A stretch of DNA of 64,000 nucleotides, taken from assembly GCA_037178625.1 (NCBI GenBank), contig CM074138.1:310001-374000 (forward strand), written 5' to 3'. The stretch is from Skeletonema tropicum. Lineage: Eukaryota; Bacillariophyta; Thalassiosirophyceae; Thalassiosirales; Thalassiosiraceae. The number at the start of each line of letters is the position of its first letter. Positions within the stretch are counted from its first letter, which is position 1. A program made the translations under genes and the position numbers. A model generated the notes under the pieces. It saw only the letters and a list, made by a program, of their open reading frames with translations, was not told where the DNA came from and ran no database searches. Below are positions 10,714 through 20,554 of this stretch, one piece after another.

Positions 10714-11847
10714 ATGAAGTTCATTTATGCCATAATTCCATTTGTGAATTTGGCAACCAACGAATTTGTTGGCGGCGCAACTCATGCGCTATTAAACAAA
10801 ATTGTCATTGCCACACCTCCACAAGGTACATGCCATGACAATATTATTAACGGAGCAACAACACTACGTGCAGATTCACCAACATTTATCAGTGACACAC
10901 CTCCTACAAAGCAAACAACATCAATTAGGTACTTACCAGTCGAGGACGCCGACGATGTGTACGCAGCCCATGATAACATGCTACACAACTTGGATACTCT
11001 TATTAACACCTTTGACGACTCTGAGCAATCTACTCAGTATGAACCATTTAATTATGAAGACAGTGACGAGTATGAGGAATTAGTAGAAACTCTTCCACAA
11101 CTCCAACACGACCTGGAAACAGCGGGGAAGATTTTTTTAGCAGCAACTCAGCGAAATCATATTGCATTTGAGGTTGAGGACGAATACAATACTGATGAAG
11201 AAGAGAGTTTCATGAAGCTTGAACCGAAGGTTGAGGACGAATACAATACTGATGAAGAAGAGAGTTCCATGAAGCTTGAACCGAAGGTTGAGGACGAATA
11301 CAATACTGATGAAGAAGAGAGCTCCATGAAGCTTGAACCGACTGAGGTTACAGCAGCGGATATAGTGCTGAATGATAGCGCGCAGAGGACTCGTATTGGA
11401 ACTAACAAAATTGAAATTGAGCAGTGGAATTGTGTTGAAACTAAGACAACTGAAGTTGAGCAGAGGAAACGTATTGGAACTCAAACAACCGATGTTAAGC
11501 AGCGGAACTGTATTGGAACTAAGACAACCGATGTTGAGCAGAGGAAATGTATTGGACCTAAGATGAACGATGTGGATCAGCAGAATATTATTGGAACTAA
11601 CTCTGGAGTGCAGGCAAAACCGTGGTCGTTTATGATTGACGAAGGTTACCTAGTGGCTGATATTCCCGTTACCTTAATGCATTCAGGCGATCAAATGGGT
11701 CTGTATGGTAGCCAGTGGAATCCTGGGATCGACCGGGGTAACCCAGATGATTCAGTTACAAAAACAACCCTTGATTACCCCAATGATGTTGGAGACAACT
11801 TGGTCACGTCACTCATTGTAAAGTGGACTTCCTTTGTCCTTTATTGA
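10714..11847 (+). CDS. ORF carried by the LTR element, unknown function
   Basis: A single 377-aa ORF fills almost the whole internal region. It starts with a mildly hydrophobic N-terminus (MKFIYAIIPFVNLATNEFVG). An acidic middle contains three perfect-period 19-aa repeats with core VEDEYNTDEEESS (57-bp units at 11173-11343). Then come about five 13-aa repeats of the type VEQRKCIGTKTTD, and a unique C-terminus. No Gag, zinc knuckle, protease, integrase or RT motif is visible. It could be a diverged Gag-like protein, a captured host fragment, or a structured filler. It has stayed open over 1.1 kb, which fits a young or selected insertion. Confidence 0.6.
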   Translation: MKFIYAIIPFVNLATNEFVGGATHALLNKIVIATPPQGTCHDNIINGATTLRADSPTFISDTPPTKQTTSIRYLPVEDADDVYAAHDNMLHNLDTLINTFDDSEQSTQYEPFNYEDSDEYEELVETLPQLQHDLETAGKIFLAATQRNHIAFEVEDEYNTDEEESFMKLEPKVEDEYNTDEEESSMKLEPKVEDEYNTDEEESSMKLEPTEVTAADIVLNDSAQRTRIGTNKIEIEQWNCVETKTTEVEQRKRIGTQTTDVKQRNCIGTKTTDVEQRKCIGPKMNDVDQQNIIGTNSGVQAKPWSFMIDEGYLVADIPVTLMHSGDQMGLYGSQWNPGIDRGNPDDSVTKTTLDYPNDVGDNLVTSLIVKWTSFVLY

Positions 11848-11910
11848 AAGGATAGAGATGCTATTTGGTACAATCCGATATCGACTACGTGATATCGAAT
11901 TGTGGGGGGG

Positions 11911-12031
11911 TGTTAGATTACACGTACGTAGATACAAGTAGAGTACGGAAATACTCTAATCATTATCTTTTATCTCCTATCTAATCTATCAATAGCATCG
12001 ATTGGAAGTAGGGAGATCGAGGATACTAACA
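11911..12031 (+). repeat. 3' LTR
   Basis: The second 121-bp repeat, preceded by a G-rich polypurine tract and followed by the target duplication CATCT. Confidence 0.93.
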
Positions 12032-12252
12032 CATCTTACCAACAGTAGCACCTACTTATATGAAATCAATTAGATGGAAAAGTTGCTTTCACGTTCAGGT
12101 AACTCCTATTCCCTCTCTTGAAGAAACGTCCACTTCTTTTGCGATTCATTGAAGAAAGAACAATAATATAACAGAAATTTTAAAGTACGTGTTCTTTCCA
12201 TCAATGATTCCACCAACTGCACCGGTACATCCGGAAAAGGAAGTACACACGT

Positions 12253-12612
12253 TTGAAGAGAGCTTCCAAGGGCAAAGTGCAATTTATCAAATCATTTGGA
12301 CGAAGCAGAAGTATTTTGACAAATTTGTCACGCTGGCTACCTTTCTTGTATTACATTGCGACCAAGTATCTCAAGACTCGGTGCTGCATTTGCAGTTCGA
12401 TCGTACTATACAGGTGGAAACAGCAAGGACTCGCCGCAGGATACCGAGATGATTGGACGCCAGACAAAAAATGTAAATGGGTAAAGAGCGTGAATGACAT
12501 TTTTGACGACGTTGCGTCTCTGTTCTTGCAGAGAATGAAATCAAGAGGGATTAGAGGAGAGAATGAAATCAAGAGGGATTTTAGGGATTACCCAGCTCCT
12601 TGCCTTCAATGA
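12253..12612 (+). CDS. Hypothetical 119-aa ORF
   Basis: The reading frame is open from an ATG at 12253 and encodes a basic protein with a weakly hydrophobic stretch (WLPFLYYIATKYL), then WKQQGLAAGYRDDWTPDKK and FDDVASLFLQRM. The composition looks more protein-like than the overlapping frame at 12189-12452, but no family is recognised. The last part contains a short duplicated DNA segment (AATGAAATCAAGAGGGATT twice, about 12535 and 12563). It may be a small gene, a last exon or chance. Confidence 0.3.
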   Translation: MKRASKGKVQFIKSFGRSRSILTNLSRWLPFLYYIATKYLKTRCCICSSIVLYRWKQQGLAAGYRDDWTPDKKCKWVKSVNDIFDDVASLFLQRMKSRGIRGENEIKRDFRDYPAPCLQ

Positions 12613-12698
12613 AGGTACCTAGATTGAAGACGATTGAAGCGAAACAGTGTGTGTGGAAAAGATTTGGGTATATTATTATCTTGGACTTCCTTTTTGTT

Positions 12699-12850
12699 TG
12701 AAAGATCTCTCGTTTGAAGCATCTCTTCACGCTCTGAGCTTGAACCAATTACTATACGCTTTCTCTATGTGAGAGCTTCTGTATTGCAGCTATTACCAGC
12801 TAGCCTGGACAAGATACCTCCATCCATAGGCTTCGGCCCAGCTAGCCATG
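12699..12850 (+). repeat. Interspersed repeat, copy 1
   Basis: This segment shares several blocks with the reverse strand of 17940-18240: TCGTTTGAAGCA, CACGCTxTGxGCTTGAAC, GTATTxCAG and GGACAAGATACCTCCA, in a similar order. It covers a spurious ORF that starts at 12769. It looks like a short dispersed repeat (MITE- or SINE-sized). No terminal structure is clear. Confidence 0.5.
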
Positions 12851-13177
12851 CCATCGACCGTGACGATGACGGGAGGTTCTTGTTCAAGAGACGGGCAATG
12901 CAGGTTTTTCATTTCTACCCGTGTTGGATCCACACGCCCAGCAAAAATCCAAAAAGTCATTTTCAACATTTTTTTTTCATCTCCATGTCGCGAGCTGTTT
13001 ACCAGCCCCTATTACATTGGTTGTTCGCTCTCTCATCAGTGGGCAATATAAGTAGTATCGTAGCACTCATCTCATTCGCGCTCTCTTTTAGATAGTAGAC
13101 AATCAATTGATAAATCACTGCTACTAACTTGAAACAACATCAACCCGAACCAAACAAAACAAACTAAAAAAACAAAA

Positions 13178-15087
13178 ATGGTAGCATCCGCAATCTTCAT
13201 CACCGATCTAACCGGAAAACCCCTCATCTCCCGTAACTACCGTGGTGATATTCCACTAACCCCCTCCATTGAAACTTTTGCACGATATTTACTCGAGGTG
13301 GAGGAGGATGTCAAGACGCCTGTGTTCCATGTTGATGCGGCGGGGGAGTTTGTGGGGAGGGAGGATGTGGGGTGTACGGGGGTTGGGGGGGAGGCGTTTG
13401 TGTATGTTCAGGTGAGTTATATACTGTGGTTAGTTTGGTTTGTTGTGGGATGTTGTGTACTGATGTCCATTGAAATGAAATAGAGGCTGGTGACGATATC
13501 GGTGATGGAGTGGAGTGTATGAATTCAATATCGACAGTTGGTCGGTCAGAGAAAGAAAATGTACAGAAATGAAAGAGAGAGTTCAGTGAACAAGCAACGG
13601 GCAAGTCATTGATATCAGATGCATTGGAAAAAGATTTGTCAGTCATGACTCTGTTTTGGGAAAATAGCTGGAGGATGGATCCGACGTTTGTCGACACTTC
13701 CATACGTGAAATCAATGACGTGCACATGATATGTCCTTTTTTCTTGCCTTGATATTCAGATGGAACGATTGGATCGTTGAATCATCTCTCCCCTCTCCAA
13801 ACCGAATCATTTGCATAGGGAAAACAATGCAACATTATATTTGATTGCAACATGCTGATACATATTCTCACATCATTCTTCATCTTTTCCGTTCGATTCT
13901 CTCCCCCTTCATTTTCTTCCAATCCCCAATCCAAACACCAACAGCACAACAACCTCTACCTCTGCGGCGTAACCTGCAAAAACTCCAACATCGCCCTAAT
14001 CCTAACCTACCTCTACCAACTCACCGCCCTATTCCAAGATTACTTCACCACACTCAACGAAGAATCCATCCGTGACAACTTTGTCATCATTTACGAACTC
14101 CTCGATGAAACGATGGACCATGGTCTACCACAAAGTCTAGACTCGACTATATTGAGACAATTTATTACGCAGGAGGGGAATCGTATGGCGGATGATTCCA
14201 AGAATAAGCCACCTGTGGCATTGACCAATGCGGTTTCGTGGCGTGCCGAGGGGATTAAGCATAAGAAGAATGAGATTTTTTTGGATGTTGTGGAAAAGTT
14301 GAATTTACTTGTGGCCGCGAATGGGACGGTCCTTCATTGTGAGATTAATGGTGCGGTCAAGATGAAGTCGTTTTTGTCGGGTATGCCAGAGTTGAAGTTG
14401 GGGTTGAATGATAAGGTCATGTTTGAGGCGACGGGACGGAACCAACAAGCGCGAGGGGGCAAATCGGTCGAGTTGGAGGATATTAAATTCCATCAGTGTG
14501 TCCGTCTTGCTCGATTTGAGAATGATAGGACCATCTCGTTCATCCCGCCCGATGGAGAATTCGACTTGATGACCTACCGATTGGATACACAGGTCAAACC
14601 ATTGATTTGGGTAGAGGCCGTAGTGGAACCTCACAAAGGATCACGAATTGAATACATGATTAAGACTCGATCGCAATTCAAATCACGGTCGGTCGCGAAC
14701 AATGTCGAGATTTCTATTCCGGTACCACCCGATGTGGATAGTCCTAGTTTCAAGTCGAGTGTGGGGAATGTGACGTACCTGCCGGATAAGGATTGTGTGG
14801 TATGGACGATTAAGCAATTTCATGGGGGTAGGGAGTATTTAATGAGGGCACACTTTGGACTTCCGAGTATTACGAGAGATGAGGCAGATGCTTCTAATAA
14901 AGGGATGGGGAGTGGAATGGACATGTCGTGGAAAAAGCCGATTGGGGTCAAGTTTGAAATACCGTACTTTACCGTGTCGGGTATTCAAGTGAGATATTTG
15001 AAGATTATTGAAAGGAGTGGATATCAGGCTCTGCCTTGGGTGAGGTATATTACGGCAAATGGGGATTATCAATTGAGAATGGCGTAG
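13178..15087 (+). CDS. AP1M: AP-1 clathrin adaptor complex subunit mu
   Basis: Two exons, 13178-13411 and 13945-15087, are joined by a 533-nt phase-0 intron (donor CAG|GTGAGT, acceptor CAACAG|CAC), giving about 458 aa. The N-terminus (SAIFITDLTGKPLISRNYRG) is the longin-like adaptor domain and continues across the junction into HNNLYLCGVTCKNSN and EESIRDNFVIIYELLDE. The rest is the mu-homology domain: TNAVSWRAEGIKHKKNEIFL, FLSGMPELKLGLNDK, RTISFIPPDGEFDLMTYRL, EYLMRAHFGLPS and the terminal GYQALPWVRYITANGDYQLR. These match AP-1 mu rather than AP-2 to AP-4. The protein recognises tyrosine-based sorting signals at the trans-Golgi network and endosomes. An insert rich in G, S and M (GMGSGMDMSW) near residue 400 is longer than in animal homologues. 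Confidence 0.95.
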
Positions 15088-15217
15088 TAGAGCTGAACAA
15101 GGAGTTGTGGATGGATAGATAGGTTGACAATCACTATAGATTGTTAATACACAATGATTAATGAATACGTTTTGTCATGTTGCTTCTCTCTGTTTGCATG
15201 CATGCACGAATTATTAT

Positions 15218-16441
15218 CTACACCAAGTTGTCCTCTTCCTCCTCACCCTCAACCTTTTCCACCTCAAGATTATACTTTTCCACACAATTCGGACATTTCT
15301 TCATCCTCCGTTGCTCCCTCGCCAGTGATGTTTTCAACGATGTAATTTCACCATTCAATTCCTTGATACGAGACTTGGCAGTTTTCAATTGAATCTGATA
15401 GGCTGTTTCCCTCACTGTACCCTTCTCCACTTCTTTCGTTAGTTTTGCCTCCCTAGCAGCAGACTCTTCCTGTGCCTTGGTCAATCTCTGAATTTCAGCC
15501 TGCATTTCACCAACCTCCCTACCCGATAGATTCGCCTTTAACTTTTCACCCAGTTGACTCTGCTCCCTCCAAAGAACACTCTCGAGATTATTCTTGACCT
15601 CAATCTTGAATTGACGAGTCTTGTCACTGTTATGACCAAAGTCGGCAGTTTGAGTAATCACATGATCATCAATCGAAGTTACACGGTCCCCCACCTCAAT
15701 TTGTCCCTTTAATTTGCAATCCACATCGATCGCCGTAATCGTCGCCCCACCCAACACATGATCAAGCTGCAATGTCAGTCCCAATTTTCCCGGAGGTGCC
15801 TCCACCACAGCCGTAGACTCTTTTCGGGCACCAGAAACAATCCGTTTATGCCGTTTGCAATATCCCGCAATCTTGGCTTGATTGGGACACCCTCCAATAC
15901 TACACATCTTTTTCTTTGCCGGTGGTGCTCCGTGGGCATAACACACCCCGCCACTCTTGGCTTGATTCTTACACCCCTCGGCCGTACATCGTTTCGCACC
16001 GTGCTTGACACACACCCCGCCCCGAGCTGCCGCACTCTCACAGTCCTCGACACTACACTTCTTTTTCACCTTGGTAAATTTCGCACCGTGACTCCAACAC
16101 ACTCCCCCCTTCATTGCCTGTTTGGTACATTCCTCGACACTACATAGCTTCACCCGTGCTCCATGGCGGATACACACACCCTTATTGGTTTCCAAATTGG
16201 TACACCCCTCAATCGAACACAATGGACGGGGCACCTTGGCACCATGACTTTTACAAACACCCCCCCGTTTGGGATATTTGGTACATCCCTCGATGCTGCA
16301 GTAGTACCGACGGGTTTTGTATTTGCCTCCGTGTTTGATGCAGATCCCGCCGACTTGGGCGGTGTTGTTGCAGGTGGGGATGGAGCAGGTTACTTTTTGT
16401 TTCTTTTTTGGTGGTGGTTGATCATCGGCATCATCCGCCAT
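15218..16441 (-). CDS. Seven C/H-rich HGA repeats plus PDZ-like domain and coiled coil
   Basis: The protein is about 407 aa when started at MADDADDQ (in-frame Met codons also exist at 16450 and 16501). A short basic segment PPPKKKQK, NLS-like, precedes seven C-x4-C-x9-C-x2-H units, most ending GGVC-x2-HGA. Next is a PDZ-like module: LGLTLQLDHVLGGATITAID, then IEVGDRVTSIDDHVI, with the LGLTL carboxylate-loop analogue. A long heptad-rich coiled coil (about residues 290-385) ends in CPNC and an acidic tail. This suggests a scaffold combining zinc modules with peptide or self-association modules; function is unknown. It is the longer paralogue of 8755-9435 and converges tail-to-tail on AP-1 mu with a gap of about 130 bp. 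Confidence 0.75.
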   Translation of the reverse strand: MADDADDQPPPKKKQKVTCSIPTCNNTAQVGGICIKHGGKYKTRRYYCSIEGCTKYPKRGGVCKSHGAKVPRPLCSIEGCTNLETNKGVCIRHGARVKLCSVEECTKQAMKGGVCWSHGAKFTKVKKKCSVEDCESAAARGGVCVKHGAKRCTAEGCKNQAKSGGVCYAHGAPPAKKKMCSIGGCPNQAKIAGYCKRHKRIVSGARKESTAVVEAPPGKLGLTLQLDHVLGGATITAIDVDCKLKGQIEVGDRVTSIDDHVITQTADFGHNSDKTRQFKIEVKNNLESVLWREQSQLGEKLKANLSGREVGEMQAEIQRLTKAQEESAAREAKLTKEVEKGTVRETAYQIQLKTAKSRIKELNGEITSLKTSLAREQRRMKKCPNCVEKYNLEVEKVEGEEEEDNLV

Positions 16442-17099
16442 TATCGCCATTATCGTTAGTAGTAGTGTCGTTATTGACTGGTTGACAGAATTCAAAATCA
16501 TCGGGTAGTCCTGTTAGATGCTGCTGTACGTTATTATTCGTACTATCATCATCGTTGTCTTGCCTGGGCATCTTGATATCTTTTCTGCGTCAAATAATGA
16601 TATGGTAAACATCAATCTGATGACAGATATTATTTTGAATTTCAGCTTCGTCAGTTTTGTGTCAACTTACTAGAGAGAGCAGTTTCCCCAAGTAAGCACA
16701 CTAAATTATAATAATGGTCAACTATATTATACAGTGTCCAGAGTGCTCTAGGGCGATTACAAGGTCGAGCGTATCGCCGCTTGCGTTGTGTCTATCACTG
16801 ATGTGAAGTGTGCTTTGTGCAATGAACGTTTGACACGTTAAAAACAAAAATTAGATTATGTAAAAACCCTTCTGGTTATCAGAAGAGGAAGTCATCCAAT
16901 GACGACTGAATGAGCTACGAATAACAGCCTCATTTTCACGAAGAGGCAGAGGATCAGCTTGATACGAAAGCTGCCTTCTCTACGCTTGACATATATAGAG
17001 ATATCTAATAACTCTTTCGAAGTCATCCTCGTCACAAAGAGGCAGAGGATCAGCTTACAATTACAAGAGCTGCATTCTCTGGAGCACAGACTTGCGGAT
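16442..17099. repeat. Intergenic with duplicated GAGGCAGAGGATCAGCT motifs
   Basis: The motif AAGAGGCAGAGGATCAGCT occurs at about 16940 and 17038. It is accompanied at the first site by a longer block (from about 16896, ATGACGACTGAATGAGCTA, to the AGCTGCC near 16972) that recurs at about 19345-19440. No gene is seen. Confidence 0.6.
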
Positions 17100-17447
17100 T
17101 CAGGCATTCTCATCCGCATTCTCAGCCGCATCGCCCTCCTTCTCCTTAGCAGTCAACTCCTCATCAAACTTCAAAATAAGCTTCGCCTCCTCAAACACCC
17201 CACACGAACCAAACCACAATCCACAAGCACCACCAAACCCAGCCCCAATGGCACCCGATCCAATCGAATTCCATAACCCGGCAGTTAGACCGATGAAGCA
17301 GCCGGTTCCGGCGACGATCATTCCCATTGCCGCGGCGTTGGTTACGTTTGGCGAGTGAGAGGCGTTCGGGGTGAGTGAGGGTGGAGCATTTGGATTTGAG
17401 TTTGTCGTATTCGACGTTTGTGGCAGTCGGTGAATGGCTTGGAACAT
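17100..17447 (-). CDS. Small glycine-rich two-helix membrane protein, unknown
   Basis: A 115-aa protein results if translation starts at MFQAIHRLPQ; an upstream Met at 17492 would add 15 hydrophobic residues. A polar Asn/Pro-rich N-terminus is followed by two closely spaced small-residue helices (AAAMGMIVAGTGCFIGLTAG and SIGSGAIGAGFGGACGLWFG, about residues 40-85). An acidic, alanine-rich tail follows. The GxxxG-like packing suggests a helical hairpin in a membrane, as in small mitochondrial inner-membrane proteins, but no family is identified. Confidence 0.5.
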   Translation of the reverse strand: MFQAIHRLPQTSNTTNSNPNAPPSLTPNASHSPNVTNAAAMGMIVAGTGCFIGLTAGLWNSIGSGAIGAGFGGACGLWFGSCGVFEEAKLILKFDEELTAKEKEGDAAENADENA

Positions 17448-18512
17448 GGTTAGGGAGAACAATGATATAGGAATATGGCAGATATAGAGCAAGAGTACTA
17501 ATGAATGAGGAAGAAGCAGTCTCTTCTTCTGCTAAGTAGAGTAAGTAGCTTGGTGCTTCTGAGCCGTGCGAGATAGTGGGTCCGCTGTGTCGTCTTGTGC
17601 TTGTGTCGTGGACTTGCGTGCTCCTTCTTGTTCGTTCGGCTTCCTCGGCCTCAAATTCTGCGAACTTCTGCGAACTTGAGACATTATTCTTTCTCTCAAA
17701 AAGTTTGAATTTTGTTGTGTCAGTCCGATAGTATTGTCTTACTTTTATGACCTCATGCTACAATAATGCTAAGCATAATTTTATGCATCATATTATGTAC
17801 TAGATATACTGATCCATTTCAACCGTTCGCTTCTGTGAGCAGCACTTACTAGCTTTACTTTGTAAATGAACCCAACCAATGCTGACATGCACCTGAGACA
17901 AGCGAGCAGTGCTTGAGTTCTTACGTAGATAAGTAGAGATGGGTAGGTAGTAAGTAACTGTTCAAGCCCATAGCGTGACGGTGCTTCAAACGAATGATCA
18001 TCCAAGAGAGATGGAGTTATCTGTACTCCTAGAAATGTGGCAGTGGCACTTCCTTACTGCCAGTTACTGGCTTCATTCTTCGAGCTGCTTGATCGAAGCA
18101 ATACATGGCCAATTGTCTGGAAGGCCAGAGGCTGGCTGGAGGTATCTTGTCCATGCCATGGATTTAGCAGCCTGTAATACAGATGTTTATTCTTATTAAC
18201 TGGATAAGATGCTTCAAACGAATGATCTTTCAAATGAAGGAGGTAATAATAGGTAAGCATTGAGGGCTGTATCGCACTTATTCTAATAAGTGTGGGTGTG
18301 ACACTTCCTCATCTCTGATCCTCTTTCTTCCGAGACGAGAGGACTCTATTCCCTCCTGATTTCATTCTCCCAGAACAGGGTCGCAACGTCGTCGGAAAGA
18401 CTTTTCACGCTCTTTACCCAATTACACCGAGATACTATAAATCCTTGCTAGTGGAAAGTGGTCAAGTGCAACTAATCTGTGCATGAGATTTGGATTTCTC
18501 GTCTTCCGTCCA
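17448..18512. repeat. Intergenic with inverted copy of the 12.7-kb repeat
   Basis: The reverse strand of about 18240-18110 and of 18000-17946 matches blocks of 12699-12850. The core CTTCAAACGAATGATC occurs twice here (about 17985 and 18212). No gene is supported in the remaining sequence. Confidence 0.5.
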
Positions 18513-19307
18513 TCACAACACAACATCATCTCCCTTCTCCAATGTATTCAAGAACATGTCCTCCATTTTCTCCGCGATATAGCTTGCCTCGTCTATCCTC
18601 CTGTTAACACAAGCAATGTTTGACCAAAAGTGAATATCATAATGTTCCAAGAAGCATTCTGTTATCCTCCATATGTTGCCATTTCTCCCTGGCCAATAGC
18701 ATGCAAAACCGAACAGATTGTCCAGTTCACTTATTAAGGTAGAAAGTCGTTGTGCTTTCCATGGGCCCATCCAGTTGTACTCAAATTCTAGATAGTGTGT
18801 TCGAGGCAATGCTTTTTGATATCCTCCAAGCAGCACAACCGAGTCAAAACCCTCTACGTCGATACTCAAGTAGTTGATGGTGGTGTTGGGAGGAAGATTC
18901 TTATCGACGTATGTATCTAAGCTATACATCTTTACATCCGTACAGTTAGCATCATTGCCACCATGGCAATTGGCAATGCCTTTGTTTTCCTCGCCCACTT
19001 GTGCCCCTTTTGGAAATGGTATCGTCCCATCCTCGTCAGAAAAAGCACCGTTAACAACTTTGAAATTGTCGGTAATATTAAGGTGGACCGCTGTCCTCTT
19101 CAAAATACTGTAAGTTTGAGGCATTGGCTCTATGCAATGAAGGATAGCATCCGTGTGAGAGCTATTGGAGCTACTTTCTGGTAGACTAAACTGAGGTTCA
19201 ACGTCCTGGCCGCAAACACTCGTATGCAACCCTGAATCCCCAACATTTTTCACGAATGGTATCTCCCCAATTCGATTTCTCAAAACGTCTATTCCCAGAA
19301 CCCATTC
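18513..19307 (-). pseudogene. FkbM-family methyltransferase, 5' end missing
   Basis: The open frame gives about 260 aa of a diatom-type FkbM methyltransferase: KNVGDSGLHTSVCGQDVEP, then a methyltransferase core with LHCIEPMPQTYSILKR, VNGAFSDEDGT, YSLDTYVD, LSIDVEGFDSVVLLGG and YLEFEYNWMGPW. The family methylates sugars or other small molecules using S-adenosylmethionine; the substrate is unknown. No ATG lies in frame upstream: the frame closes with TGA at 19308-19310, and the sequence before it belongs to a repeat found also near 16.9 kb. The gene is therefore either truncated by that repeat or uses an upstream exon I could not place. A signal anchor, common in this family, is absent. Confidence 0.7.
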
Positions 19308-19339
19308 TCAAAGCATTGAATGCATCATGAAGTAGTAAT

Positions 19340-19440
19340 CCAATGCCAATGACGGATGAATGAGCTAAGTATACTATAATCTTAATAAACAGCCTCTTCA
19401 CAAAGAGGCAGAGGATCAGCTGGATACGATGAGAGCTGCC
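19340..19440. repeat. Copy of the 16.9-kb GAGGCAGAGGATCAGCT repeat
   Basis: The block begins near CCAATGACGGATGAATGAGC and contains AAGAGGCAGAGGATCAGCT and AGAGCTGCC, in the same order as at 16896-16980. It replaces the expected 5' end of the FkbM gene and lies just beyond the 3' end of the 19490-20554 gene. Confidence 0.65.
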
Positions 19441-19489
19441 ATGAGAGGAGAGAATTGCAGTGTAGTGTAGGTCAGATGATCATCAACCA

Positions 19490-20554
19490 TCAACTATTCT
19501 GCTCTCTCTTCACTGCCTCAAGTGCAAGCTTGACATCCTCATCGGGTATAAACCCAAACCACGAATCCAAAGCAACCTTCGCCTCCTTCAACAATCCCAC
19601 CAACTCACTTAAATCCTCCAACCCTATACCCTTTTGATACAAATACTCTGCTCTAACATCCTCTAACTTGGTTTGAACATCATTCCGATACAAATCTCTT
19701 GCATCCAAATCACTCCGTATAACCTCCCTAGCACTAGGCAATCGATCTTCGCGTATCAACCTCTTCTTCTCCTCGTTTGATCCACTATACACATACTTAT
19801 TCGGATTAAAATTCAAATTGGTAGTGTAAATATTCAACGCTCGTCGTACTTCACTAGCCTCCTCTCGTTTCCGTTCCGCTTGGACTAAACGAGACCACTG
19901 TCGTCGTTCTCCCATGAGTTCCCCCACCTCGAATAGTTGTGGCGCCATCCCGATGGATAATTGTTGTTCTTTGCGTTCTTTTTGCTTTTGTTGTTGGACG
20001 GCTAATTCACCAATGATGGGGGGCATGTTGTTGTACCCATCTGATCTTGTAACGGTAGGGTCTGTCGATTGGATGAAAGTTGGTGGTGATAGAAGAAGAT
20101 TGTCAAGTTGTTCGATCAATGATTTAGCTGATGATGTTGAATAGGATTGTTGTGTGCTATCGCCTTTCTTAAGTTGATCAAGTGCCTCTGTAATACTCAA
20201 CAGCTGATATATATACAATCCAACACGTGTAGCTGGTAATAGAAATTCAATTGGCGCCGATGGACGAGCAGCTTTCGTACTGCTATTTTCGTTTTCGTTG
20301 CCTACCCCAATAGGCCTAGCGAGGTACAGAGCATCATTATTATTCGACAAGGAAGGGACATTATTCAAATTATTATCGTCTGCAATTGCCACTGTCGGAT
20401 GCAGTAGAGTGTCAACGAGCAGAAATGATGATGATACACAACAGGATGTGCATCTGTCGAGAAAGCTGCGACGCGTGCTGCTGATCGACAAGGCGTCGTG
20501 CTGCTGCGATAGCAAGAGTATGGGCAGTACTACTTTTGCTGGTAGTGGTAGCAT
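19490..20554 (-). CDS. Probable plastid thylakoid-lumen protein of unknown function
   Basis: The 354-aa protein begins with a signal-peptide-like stretch (MLPLPAKVVLPILLLSQQ). It is followed by TRRSFLDRC and a second hydrophobic segment ending HPTVAIADD, which resembles a twin-arginine lumen-targeting signal after a plastid leader. The mature part is mostly helical and charged. It carries a conserved-looking block (SAPIEFLLPATRVGLYIYQL, then IEQLDNLLLSPP) and a C-terminus with YLYQKGIGLEDLSELVGLLK and SWFGFIPDEDV. I do not recognise the family; lumen location is inferred. The gene is divergent from the cryptochrome gene. A broken copy of its first half plus promoter lies inverted at about 49.3-50.1 kb. 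Confidence 0.65.
   Translation of the reverse strand: MLPLPAKVVLPILLLSQQHDALSISSTRRSFLDRCTSCCVSSSFLLVDTLLHPTVAIADDNNLNNVPSLSNNNDALYLARPIGVGNENENSSTKAARPSAPIEFLLPATRVGLYIYQLLSITEALDQLKKGDSTQQSYSTSSAKSLIEQLDNLLLSPPTFIQSTDPTVTRSDGYNNMPPIIGELAVQQQKQKERKEQQLSIGMAPQLFEVGELMGERRQWSRLVQAERKREEASEVRRALNIYTTNLNFNPNKYVYSGSNEEKKRLIREDRLPSAREVIRSDLDARDLYRNDVQTKLEDVRAEYLYQKGIGLEDLSELVGLLKEAKVALDSWFGFIPDEDVKLALEAVKREQNS

Larger units (their letters stand above)
10565..12031 (+). mobile_element. Small LTR retroelement (TRIM-like, Copia-type primer site), 1467 bp
   Basis: Two 121-bp direct repeats (10565-10685 and 11911-12031), identical as I read them, each begin TGTTAG and end CTAACA. The element is flanked by the 5-bp direct repeat CATCT (10560-10564 and 12032-12036). 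GGTTATAGAGCC follows the left LTR directly, close to the initiator-Met tRNA primer site of Copia elements (TGGTATCAGAGC). A G-run (GTGGGGGGG, 11902-11910) precedes the right LTR as a polypurine tract. There is no gag, protease, integrase or reverse transcriptase, so it is non-autonomous. Identical LTRs suggest a recent insertion. Confidence 0.93.

Noticed and set aside
12769..13095. 108-aa plus ORF just upstream of AP-1 mu
   Set aside because: It lies over the dispersed repeat and has random-looking composition.
13311..13727. 138-aa minus ORF over AP-1 mu exon 1 and intron
   Set aside because: Pro/Gln-rich antisense of a GC-rich exon; the sense gene explains the sequence.
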